A stretch of 5,340 nucleotides of DNA from Gammaproteobacteria bacterium. GTDB lineage: Bacteria > Pseudomonadota > Gammaproteobacteria > SZUA-152. The stretch covers positions 1 through 5,340 of the forward strand of contig JAUWVK010000117.1 of assembly GCA_030617485.1 (NCBI GenBank), written 5' to 3'. A program made the translations under genes and the position numbers. The number at the start of each line of letters is the position of its first letter. Within the stretch, counting starts at the first letter, position 1. The notes under the pieces were generated by a model. The model was not told where the DNA came from, made no database searches, and saw only the letters and a program-made list of their open reading frames with translations. This document shows positions 1-5,340 of this stretch, one piece after another.

Positions 1-1664
1 CCTGCAGGAACCATCGGATAAACGTTTTCTTTAGGGTCTGTCAAAATATCCAGAAACACCAAACGGTCTTTCAGCTTAAAGGTTTCCTTGATCGCATCTT
101 CAACATCACCTGGTTTGGTGACCTGAATACCCACATGGCCATAAGCTTCCGCCAACTTCACAAAATCCGGCAAGGACTCCATGTAAGAGTGCGAAAAACG
201 ACTGTCATAAAAAAATTCCTGCCACTGGCGAACCATGCCCAGAAAACCATTGTTTAAACATATGATTTTGATGGGCAAGTTATGCTGCATACAGGTAGAC
301 AGCTCCTGAATATTCATCTGGATGCTTCCCTCACCTGTCACACATGCCACTTGCGCCTTTGGATGTGCAAGCTGTACGCCCATCGCTGCAGGCAAACCAA
401 AACCCATGGTGCCCAGACCACCCGAATTGATCCAGCGCCGTGGCTTGTCGAACCGGTAATACTGTGCAGCCCACATTTGGTGCTGACCCACATCCGAAGT
501 CACGAAGGCGTCGCCCTTGGTCACCTTAAACAAGGTATCCAGCGCAAACTGGGGCTTGATCACTTTGTCAGTGATTTTATACGCCAGGCAATCTTTTGAG
601 CGCCACTCTTCAATCTGCTTCCACCAATCCTTAAGTGCAGCCTTATTGGGCTTATAACCATCTTCCTTAAGTTGTTTAAGCAACGCCTTGAGAACACTGT
701 TCACACCACCCACGATGGGTACATCCACTTTTACGTTTTTTGATATTGACGAAGGATCAATATCAACGTGAATAATCTTCGCATGCGGCGCAAACTTTTC
801 GATGTTGCCGGTAACCCGGTCATCAAAACGCGCACCAATAGCAATCATCAAATCACAGTTTGAAATAGCCATATTGGCTTCGTAGGTGCCGTGCATGCCT
901 AACATGCCAACGAACTGTTTGTCCGAGGCAGGAAAACCACCCAATCCCATTGACGTATTGGTTACCGGTGCACCTACTATATGCGCTATTTCGATTAATG
1001 CCTTGCTGGCATCATCAAGAATGACACCACCACCCGTGTAAAACATAGGGCGCTTGGAAGCAGCCATCATTTTGGTGGCCTTTTTGATTTGCCCACCATG
1101 GCCTTTCACCACCGGGTTGTATGACCGCATCTCGATGGTTTTCGGATAGCTGTAATCCGCTATATCTGCAGTGACATCCTTGGGAATATCCACAACCACA
1201 GGTCCTGGTCGTCCCGTAGTAGCAACGTAAAAAGCCTTTTTCAGGGTCGAGGTTAAATCCTTAACATCCTTAACCAGGAAATTATGTTTCACGCAGGGGC
1301 GCGTAATACCCACCGAATCCACTTCCTGGAAGGCGTCGTTGCCAATGAGGCTAGTTGGTACCTGGCCAGTAATCACGACCATGGGAATGGAATCCATGTA
1401 CGCCGTAGCAATACCGGTCACGGCATTGGTAGCGCCTGGGCCTGAAGTGACCAAGACAACGCCCGGCTTACCCGTGGAGCGAGCATAGCCATCGGCCGCA
1501 TGAGTCGCTGCCTGTTCGTGGCGCACCAGAATATGTTTAACCTTGTCCTGTTTGTGCAGGGCATCATAGATATGAAGCACAGCACCACCAGGGTAGCCAA
1601 ACAGGAATTCGACACCTTCATCATGCAGAAAATGCGTTAAAATCTCTGCGCCGGTCAGTTTCAC
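1..1664 (-). CDS. ilvB: Acetolactate synthase (acetohydroxyacid synthase) large subunit, C-terminus cut by window edge
   Basis: This is the ThDP-dependent catalytic subunit of acetohydroxyacid synthase. It condenses pyruvate with pyruvate or 2-ketobutyrate in the first common step of Val/Leu/Ile synthesis in the cytoplasm. About 554 codons are present; the family is usually 560-590 aa, so only a short tail is missing. Visible motifs, in order: the substrate channel FGYPGGAV (residues 22-29), the RHEQAA block with the ThDP-activating Glu50, TSGPGATN (73-80), GRPGPVVVDIPKDV ending the N-terminal domain, a central FAD-type domain with IGARFDDRVTG, and the C-terminal ThDP motif GEGS (444-447) followed by LNN (470-472). 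The start is GTG at 1664: an in-frame TAA lies 18 nt upstream, and a purine-rich GAGAG (1674-1680 region) sits about 9 nt before it. The motif Asp is Glu here, as I recall in many betaproteobacterial homologues. The regulatory subunit (ilvH/ilvN) would be expected just beyond position 1. E. coli would call this ilvI or ilvB. Confidence 0.96.
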   Translation of the reverse strand, partial: MKLTGAEILTHFLHDEGVEFLFGYPGGAVLHIYDALHKQDKVKHILVRHEQAATHAADGYARSTGKPGVVLVTSGPGATNAVTGIATAYMDSIPMVVITGQVPTSLIGNDAFQEVDSVGITRPCVKHNFLVKDVKDLTSTLKKAFYVATTGRPGPVVVDIPKDVTADIADYSYPKTIEMRSYNPVVKGHGGQIKKATKMMAASKRPMFYTGGGVILDDASKALIEIAHIVGAPVTNTSMGLGGFPASDKQFVGMLGMHGTYEANMAISNCDLMIAIGARFDDRVTGNIEKFAPHAKIIHVDIDPSSISKNVKVDVPIVGGVNSVLKALLKQLKEDGYKPNKAALKDWWKQIEEWRSKDCLAYKITDKVIKPQFALDTLFKVTKGDAFVTSDVGQHQMWAAQYYRFDKPRRWINSGGLGTMGFGLPAAMGVQLAHPKAQVACVTGEGSIQMNIQELSTCMQHNLPIKIICLNNGFLGMVRQWQEFFYDSRFSHSYMESLPDFVKLAEAYGHVGIQVTKPGDVEDAIKETFKLKDRLVFLDILTDPKENVYPMVPA

Positions 1665-1711
1665 GTCAAAAATCTCTCTTATTTAAATGTTGTTACTTAT
1701 ATCATGCTCAA

Positions 1712-1730
1712 AGCACCGTTTCTCGGTGCT
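1712..1730 (-). promoter_or_regulatory. Hairpin in the ilvB 5' leader
   Basis: A perfect 7-bp stem (AGCACCG/CGGTGCT) with a 5-nt loop lies about 48 nt upstream of the ilvB GTG start. It is directly downstream of the U tract of the terminator-like hairpin. No U tract follows it on the minus strand, so it is not a terminator itself. It may be a leader stabiliser or part of a regulatory fold; its function is unknown. Confidence 0.5.
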
Positions 1731-1733
1731 CAG

Positions 1734-1756
1734 AAAAAACGCCCGTTAGTCGGGCG
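1734..1756 (-). terminator. Intrinsic terminator, possibly an ilvB attenuator
   Basis: On the minus strand a perfect 6-bp G+C-rich stem (CGCCCG, loop ACTAA, CGGGCG) is followed at once by six U residues: the textbook form of a Rho-independent terminator. It points toward ilvB and lies between a likely promoter and the ilvB start. That position suits an attenuator for a branched-chain amino acid gene. No Ile/Val/Leu-rich leader peptide is evident, so the attenuation reading is inference. On the plus strand the same stem is followed only by ATTTTGG, a poorer terminator. Confidence 0.65.
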
Positions 1757-1782
1757 ATTTTGGCATAATAGTGTGGAAGTGG

Positions 1783-1811
1783 AAAATACTGGTAACTGCC
1801 CTTCAGGTCAA
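1783..1811 (-). promoter_or_regulatory. Likely sigma70 promoter of ilvB
   Basis: The minus strand shows TTGACC (1811-1806, 5 of 6 matches to the -35 consensus), a 17-nt spacer and TATTTT (1788-1783, 4 of 6 for the -10). Transcription would start near 1774-1777, giving a leader of about 110 nt that holds both hairpins described downstream. The match is good but unproven. An earlier start further upstream would leave room for a longer leader. Confidence 0.5.
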
Positions 1812-1862
1812 GAGATTCGGGCATTAGCACTACCTAATCACCTCAATTTTCATATAGAATAG

Positions 1863-1882
1863 CCCGCCACCACGTTGACGGG
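1863..1882 (-). promoter_or_regulatory. Upstream hairpin in the ilvB regulatory region
   Basis: On the minus strand CCCGTCA pairs with TGGCGGG (one G-U pair) around a 6-nt loop. Its CGGGC side could also pair with GCCCG of the downstream terminator stem, the kind of competition used in attenuation. This matters only if transcription begins further upstream than the promoter at 1783-1811. It could equally be a chance fold. Confidence 0.25.
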
Positions 1883-2066
1883 ATATTAAGGGGCATCGGT
1901 CGAATATCAGGGGTTCTTGCTTTACATAATTTGGACAAAATCCAGGCAGGAACAATTTTCTGGCAAATGACGTTATTACTCTGACTCTTATAATCTGGCT
2001 GAAAATAAACTACCGCAATTTACATTTATTTGATTGAATCATAGATTTTTTTAATGGCTTCTACGT

Positions 2067-2072
2067 TATAAT
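2067..2072 (+). promoter_or_regulatory. -10 box for the DUF3579 gene
   Basis: A perfect TATAAT lies about 50 nt upstream of the DUF3579 start codon. The -35 region at the proper distance is only a T-rich run (GATTTTT), so the promoter is supported mainly by the -10 box and its placement. Confidence 0.4.
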
Positions 2073-2123
2073 GACTACTCAACAGCTCCATATCGCCAGC
2101 GCCCTAAGTTATCGAAGCGACAC

Positions 2124-2414
2124 ATGCCACAAGCGCAAAAATACGTGAAAAAAATCATCATTGAAGGCACCACTCAGGGTGGCAGGAAGTTCAGGCCCAG
2201 CGATTGGGCGGAGCGGATGAGTGGCGCATTGTCTACCTTTGGTCCTGACCAACGTATTCGTTACTCTCCTCTTCTTCAGCCCACAACGATTAACGGTATT
2301 AAATGCATTGTTATTGACCCCGACATGCAAGAGCAATTCCCTGAGATGTACACCTATATAATGGGATGGGCCAATAAAAATGAACTGGTAGTATCTGAAA
2401 AAGAGGTTAGCTAG
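2124..2414 (+). CDS. DUF3579 family protein
   Basis: A 96-aa cytoplasmic protein with no signal peptide or membrane segment. It matches my recollection of the DUF3579 family of beta- and gammaproteobacteria: an N-terminal beta strand (IIIEGTTQGGRKF), the hallmark FRPSDWAERMSG (about residues 25-36), then YSPLLQPTTINGIKCIVIDPDM (about 49-70) and a C-terminal helix ending in the MGWANKNEL region. The length is normal for the family and the function is unknown. The ATG start has only a weak purine stretch (GAAGCGA) before it, but no in-frame start nearby looks better. It is divergent from ilvB. About 100 A+T-rich bp with its own -10 box separate it from the next gene, so it is probably transcribed alone or leads a loose cluster. 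Confidence 0.85.
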   Translation: MPQAQKYVKKIIIEGTTQGGRKFRPSDWAERMSGALSTFGPDQRIRYSPLLQPTTINGIKCIVIDPDMQEQFPEMYTYIMGWANKNELVVSEKEVS

Positions 2415-2466
2415 AAAAAGAGCTTTTCTGGCAAAAATGCAGCAAAGTCTGTACAACGACCCTAGA

Positions 2467-2472
2467 TATAAT
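2467..2472 (+). promoter_or_regulatory. -10 box for the tautomerase gene
   Basis: A perfect TATAAT lies 45 nt upstream of the MIF-family start codon within a very A+T-rich stretch. No convincing -35 box is visible, so confidence is limited. Confidence 0.35.
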
Positions 2473-2517
2473 TTTTAAATATAAAATAATTATTCTACAG
2501 TAACCCAGGACGCAGAA

Positions 2518-2862
2518 ATGCCTTACCTAAAAATACAGACCAACAAAGTATTGGATGAGTCTGCACAAAATGCACTTCTAAAAAAGGCATCAGCGACCAT
2601 TTCTGCGCAATTAGGTAAACCTGTGGATTACATTATGGTTGCCATTGACCCGCCACGGCCCATGATGTTTGCTGGTAGCAATGAACCCACCGCTTATCTT
2701 GAGCTTAAAAGCATCGGACTATCACCAGCCAACACCACGGATTTCTCATCAGCCCTCTGCAACTTGATAGCCGAAGAACTTTCTATAAATAAAGGTCGTG
2801 TTTATATTGAGTTTTCTAATTCAGAGCGCAGTATGTGGGGCTGGAACGGCGCAACGTTCTAA
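2518..2862 (+). CDS. MIF-family tautomerase (phenylpyruvate tautomerase-like)
   Basis: A 114-aa protein of the macrophage migration inhibitory factor branch of the tautomerase superfamily, normally a homotrimer that uses the N-terminal proline as catalytic base. The sequence begins MPYLKIQTN, placing Pro right after the initiator Met. It keeps GKPVDYIMV with Lys34 (counterpart of MIF Lys32/33), FAGSNEPTAYLELKSIG (about residues 51-67), RVYIEF and the GWNGATF end. The length matches MIF (about 115 aa). The CxxC motif of animal MIF is absent: the aligned stretch is TAYL, so thiol-oxidoreductase activity is not expected. A good ribosome site, AGGA, lies 7 nt before the ATG. The natural substrate is unknown; phenylpyruvate keto-enol tautomerism is the usual assay activity of the family. 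It is followed after 18 nt by the DUF4124 gene and is probably cotranscribed with it. Confidence 0.9.
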   Translation: MPYLKIQTNKVLDESAQNALLKKASATISAQLGKPVDYIMVAIDPPRPMMFAGSNEPTAYLELKSIGLSPANTTDFSSALCNLIAEELSINKGRVYIEFSNSERSMWGWNGATF

Positions 2863-2880
2863 AAATAGCTACGGCCCAAC

Positions 2881-3195
2881 ATGTTTAAACGACTCCTTAT
2901 AATCATCGCTGTATTGATCGGAATCGCCTTCTTGATTCCATCCAACCCCTATACTGATAAATTTACCGCTCCCACAATTAAGAGCGTAAAGAAAGTTTTC
3001 TCATATGTTGATGATAAGGTAGATATCCCCATCGACCTCCCTGCAGAAACAACCACCGTTCATAAATGGCAGGACAAGGATGGTAACTGGCATTTCAGCA
3101 ATACAGAACCACCTAAAGGGGTCGACAGTAAAAGTAAAATCTACAAAGATGATGTTAATGTAATGCCAGCCACCAAAATAAAAACTGAAGATTGA
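2881..3195 (+). CDS. Membrane-anchored DUF4124 domain protein
   Basis: A 104-aa protein that starts with MFKR and a hydrophobic stretch (about residues 4-20), a signal anchor or uncleaved signal peptide. I see no lipobox Cys. A polar linker follows, then a short DUF4124 core, HKWQDKDGNWHFSNTEPP (about 61-78), the typical W-D-G-N-HFS/YS-PP pattern of this envelope domain. The tail is Lys-rich and disordered-looking. The bulk is expected on the periplasmic side. DUF4124 has no established biochemical role. It begins 18 nt after the tautomerase stop and 35 nt before the DUF2784 gene, which suggests one transcript. Its own ribosome site is poor. Confidence 0.75.
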   Translation: MFKRLLIIIAVLIGIAFLIPSNPYTDKFTAPTIKSVKKVFSYVDDKVDIPIDLPAETTTVHKWQDKDGNWHFSNTEPPKGVDSKSKIYKDDVNVMPATKIKTED

Positions 3196-3230
3196 CCCCT
3201 CTGAATCAACCGACTTAACTGAGCAGAAAC

Positions 3231-3602
3231 TTGGCTTACCAACTACTTGCCGATCTTGTTGTCGCTCTACATTTTGCCTTTATCGTTTTTGGTTTATTAG
3301 GCGGCCTACTGGCTCTTTGGCAGAAATGGGTAGCCTTTATACATATCCCAGCAGCAACGTGGGGTTCACTCATTGTCATTCAGGGCTGGATATGTCCTTT
3401 GACGCCACTTGAGAATTATCTTCGAATGGAAGCTGGGGCAGGAGGATATTCAGGTGGGTTTATTGCGCACTACATCGCCCCGATTATTTACCCTGATGGA
3501 TTAACGCGTGACCTACAAGTTAATTTGGGATTTATTGCACTCGGCATCAATATAGCGATCTATAGTTATGTAGTTTATCGGCGACGCCAAAAAACAGCAT
3601 AG
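3231..3602 (+). CDS. DUF2784 family integral membrane protein
   Basis: A 123-aa inner-membrane protein of the DUF2784 family, function unknown. Visible are the N-terminal helix LLADLVVALHFAFIVFGLLG (about residues 5-24), a second helix running into the family hallmark GWICPLTPLENYLR (about 52-65), then GYSGGFIAHYIAPIIYP with GLT, a third helix (about 95-117) and a basic end YRRRQKTA that suggests a cytoplasmic C-terminus. The start is TTG: homologues begin close to this AYQLLADL region, and the frame is closed by a TAA 15 nt upstream, leaving TTG (or a less likely CTG at 3219) as the options. It is the last of the plus-strand genes and runs tail-to-tail into ispD. Confidence 0.85.
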   Translation: MAYQLLADLVVALHFAFIVFGLLGGLLALWQKWVAFIHIPAATWGSLIVIQGWICPLTPLENYLRMEAGAGGYSGGFIAHYIAPIIYPDGLTRDLQVNLGFIALGINIAIYSYVVYRRRQKTA

Positions 3603-3604
3603 CT

Positions 3605-3627
3605 TTATTGAGTTTCCGCCATTTTAT
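3605..3627 (-). pseudogene. Cut-off 3' remnant of ispD
   Basis: If the 74-bp element plus one 4-bp flanking copy is removed, the ispD frame runs from ...ALFYL through this stretch as (N/D)-KMAETQ and ends at TAA (3605-3607). These bases are therefore best read as the former last codons and stop of ispD, now separated from the gene by the insertion. The former stop would lie just 2 nt from the DUF2784 stop, a tight convergent arrangement. This is inference from the reconstructed frame. Confidence 0.55.
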
Positions 3628-3631
3628 CCAG

Positions 3632-3646
3632 GGAACCTCTGATTAA
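3632..3646 (+). repeat. Left terminal inverted repeat of the MITE-like element
   Basis: A perfect 15-bp match to the reverse complement of the right arm. The arm contains TGA and TAA, so it can end translation in more than one frame. Confidence 0.85.
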
Positions 3647-3690
3647 TTCTGGGACAGCTAGATTTCAGCCGCAAGGTTGCGTTCCATGAG

Positions 3691-3705
3691 TTAATCAGAG
3701 GTTCC
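3691..3705 (-). repeat. Right terminal inverted repeat, coding for the ispD end
   Basis: This arm, read on the minus strand, provides most of the last ispD codons (AGG AAC CTC) and the TGA stop at 3695-3697. Confidence 0.85.
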
Positions 3706-4432
3706 TTAGATAAAACAGTGCTAAATTAACATCTTCCTGGCGAGTAATTTTTATGTTGTCTGCATGGCCTTCTACCAGGAGCGGCTGATGTCCCGCCCAC
3801 TCCATAGCCGATGCCTCATCGGTAATTTTTACGCCAGCATCCAGCGCTTTTGACAACGCATTTCGCAACGAGCCGAGATGAAACATCTGTGGTGTTTGCG
3901 CATGCCAAAGTCTGGAGCGATCAACTGTTTCACTTATTTCGGTTAATTGGCTTTCAGCTGAGTCACTGGATTTTTTGATGGTGTCTTTAACAGGAATAGC
4001 AAGAATGCCGCCCACGGGATGGTCTTTACAAGATTGAATAAGCTTTTGTATGTCTTCCTCACGAACACATGGCCTGGCGGCATCGTGAACTAATACCCAG
4101 TCATTATCATCTGCTGTTTGTGATAATTTTTTCAAGGCACTTAATACTGAATCACTACGCTCCTTGCCGCCGGTTGCAAGTAGTGCAGGTTTTTCATGCT
4201 GGTAATTCAGGCTTTTCCAGTAATCATCTTCAGAAGATATTGCAACTACGGCACCACTAATTTCGGGGTAATCCAACAGTCTGTCCAGACTGTGTTCAAA
4301 CACTGCTTTTCCCGCTATAGACAAATACTGTTTAGGCCGATCACCACCCATGCGTTTGCCAACACCGGCTGCGGGAATTACTGCCCAGTATTTTGGATTC
4401 TTATCCATTTCTTTATTTGTAGGGGGTTGCAT
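3695..4432 (-). CDS. ispD: 2-C-methyl-D-erythritol 4-phosphate cytidylyltransferase (IspD)
   Basis: IspD makes CDP-methylerythritol from MEP and CTP in the MEP isoprenoid pathway, in the cytoplasm. About 245 aa (E. coli 236). Family motifs are intact: PAAGVGKRMGGDRPKQY (residues 20-36) with the CTP-site Arg27 and Lys34, GGKERSDSV (88-96), VHDAARP (115-121), PVKDTIK (147-153), TVDRSRLW (169-176) with Arg172, TPQMF, DEASAMEW and NIKITR near the end. The ATG at 4432 is preferred; a TTG directly before it (4435) or the ATG at 4408 (MDKNPKYWAV, closer to usual family starts) are alternatives. It begins 15 nt after the ftsB stop, so it is probably cotranscribed with eno-ftsB. The C-terminus (R-N-L-stop) comes from the inserted element. 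All motifs lie upstream of it, so the enzyme is probably functional. Confidence 0.95.
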   Translation of the reverse strand: MQPPTNKEMDKNPKYWAVIPAAGVGKRMGGDRPKQYLSIAGKAVFEHSLDRLLDYPEISGAVVAISSEDDYWKSLNYQHEKPALLATGGKERSDSVLSALKKLSQTADDNDWVLVHDAARPCVREEDIQKLIQSCKDHPVGGILAIPVKDTIKKSSDSAESQLTEISETVDRSRLWHAQTPQMFHLGSLRNALSKALDAGVKITDEASAMEWAGHQPLLVEGHADNIKITRQEDVNLALFYLRNL

Positions 4433-4447
4433 CAAGAGGGCTTCAGT

Positions 4448-4717
4448 CTAATCAACAACCTGATAGAAGGTCTCACCCTTCTTAATCATACCCAATTCAC
4501 TACGAGCCCGTTCTTCGATAGCCTCTAAACCTTGTTTGAGATCATCGACTTCAGCAATAAGAGTCTGGTTACGTTCTTTGAGTTGAGCATTCTCAGAGGA
4601 TTGCGCGGCAATAGCATCTTGCAGGCGCCAACCTTCTTTGACGCTGCCGTCACCAAACCAGAGTTTGAACTGTAACAGTACAAACAGGATGGCGAGGACG
4701 GCCCCGATTGTTTTCAT
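4448..4717 (-). CDS. ftsB: Cell division protein FtsB
   Basis: FtsB is the small bitopic divisome protein that forms the FtsQLB complex, which controls activation of septal peptidoglycan synthesis by FtsWI. The 89-aa product has a short cytoplasmic start, one transmembrane helix (about residues 4-20, ending QFKLWFGDGS), a periplasmic coiled coil (about 30-65; ENAQLKERNQTLIAEVDDL) and the conserved EAIEERARSELGMIKKGETFYQVV region used for FtsQ/FtsL contacts. It matches E. coli FtsB closely by eye but lacks the extra C-terminal tail of that 103-aa protein. The ATG at 4717 has GAAGG about 9 nt upstream. It lies 30 nt after the eno stop and 15 nt before ispD, the standard gammaproteobacterial order. 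Confidence 0.95.
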   Translation of the reverse strand: MKTIGAVLAILFVLLQFKLWFGDGSVKEGWRLQDAIAAQSSENAQLKERNQTLIAEVDDLKQGLEAIEERARSELGMIKKGETFYQVVD

Positions 4718-4747
4718 AAAAGATGGCCTTCGTTGTATTGGTTAGAA

Positions 4748-5340
<593 letters not shown>

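Larger units (their letters stand above)
1665..2123. other. Divergent intergenic region between ilvB and the DUF3579 gene
   Basis: About 460 bp with no convincing protein gene. The left 220 bp hold the ilvB leader structures and promoter listed separately. The right part is A+T-rich and carries TATAAT boxes at 1989-1994 and 2067-2072, of which only the second is well placed for the downstream gene. I saw no tandem repeats, tRNA-like folds or mobile-element ends in it. Confidence 0.8.
3632..3705. mobile_element. MITE-like inverted-repeat element inserted in the ispD 3' end
   Basis: A 74-bp element bounded by perfect 15-bp inverted repeats, GGAACCTCTGATTAA at 3632-3646 and its reverse complement at 3691-3705. 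The interior carries a small palindrome (CGCAAGGTTGCG, 3670-3681) and no coding capacity. The flanking tetranucleotides are CCAG (3628-3631) and TTAG (3706-3709). Each differs by one base from CTAG, consistent with an old 4-bp target duplication of the YTAR type made by IS5-group transposases. Outside them TTTTAT and ATAAAA also pair, so the whole 3622-3715 stretch can fold into one long stem. The parent transposase is not in the window, and the IS5 link is inference. It may also mark or stabilise the mRNA 3' ends of both convergent genes. Confidence 0.7.

Noticed and set aside
282..599. Plus-strand open frame of 105 codons
   Set aside because: It lies antisense inside ilvB, whose protein shows all family motifs; the antisense product is Cys/His-rich low-quality sequence with no recognisable domain.
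1830..1853. Tiny minus-strand ORF MKIEVIR as an ilvB leader peptide
   Set aside because: It has three branched-chain codons of seven but no run of them, no ribosome site, and lies upstream of the best promoter, so it is not listed as a gene.
1989..1994. Additional TATAAT on the plus strand
   Set aside because: No usable -35 box, and it lies 130 bp from the gene; a better-placed TATAAT exists at 2067.
1665..2123. T-box, riboswitch or small RNA in the long intergenic region
   Set aside because: No T-box core, known riboswitch core or second promoter-terminator pair could be recognised beyond the ilvB leader hairpins.
2418..2431. Possible terminator after the DUF3579 gene (AAAAGAGCTTTT)
   Set aside because: The stem is short and A-T only, without G+C content or a clear U tract.
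2109..2456. Minus-strand open frame of 115 codons
   Set aside because: It is antisense to the DUF3579 gene, which carries the family hallmark; the antisense product resembles nothing and has no ribosome site.
4196..4528. Plus-strand open frames across ispD and the ftsB end, also 4069-4260, and 4871-5285 across eno
   Set aside because: All are shadows of ispD, ftsB and eno, whose conserved catalytic motifs fix the coding strand.

Overview
The window looks like a chromosomal segment from a gammaproteobacterium of moderate GC. The order eno-ftsB-ispD on one strand is the classic gammaproteobacterial arrangement, and the enolase and FtsB fragments align closely by eye with their Escherichia coli counterparts. 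Two features lean towards the beta/early-gamma side: the GEGS form of the acetolactate synthase ThDP motif and the presence of a DUF3579 gene. I cannot name the genus.

Layout: (1) Positions 1-1664, minus strand, hold the acetolactate synthase large subunit (ilvB/ilvI), missing only its C-terminal tail. (2) Positions 1665-2123 are a divergent intergenic region of about 460 bp. On the ilvB side it holds a sigma70-like promoter, a G+C-rich hairpin with a U6 tract (terminator or attenuator-like) and a second strong hairpin. On the other side is a good -10 box. (3) Positions 2124-3602 hold four small plus-strand genes: a DUF3579 protein, a MIF-family tautomerase, a membrane-anchored DUF4124 protein and a DUF2784 membrane protein. 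(4) Positions 3628-3709 hold a short inverted-repeat element. (5) Positions 3695-5340, minus strand, hold ispD, ftsB and the C-terminal half of eno.

The best finding is the element at 3632-3705. It has perfect 15-bp terminal inverted repeats and degenerate 4-bp flanking duplications, and it sits exactly in the 3' end of ispD. Its right arm supplies the present last three ispD codons and the stop. Removing the element together with one 4-bp copy restores an in-frame ispD tail that ends in TAA three bases from the stop of the convergent DUF2784 gene. It therefore reads as a MITE-like insertion that replaced the enzyme's C-terminus. ispF, often next to ispD, is not in the window.

The genes serve core metabolism and division: branched-chain amino acid synthesis (ilvB), glycolysis (eno), divisome assembly (ftsB) and the MEP isoprenoid pathway (ispD). 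The four small plus-strand genes have no clear joint pathway. I found no tRNA, rRNA, CRISPR array or evident undescribed defence-type system.
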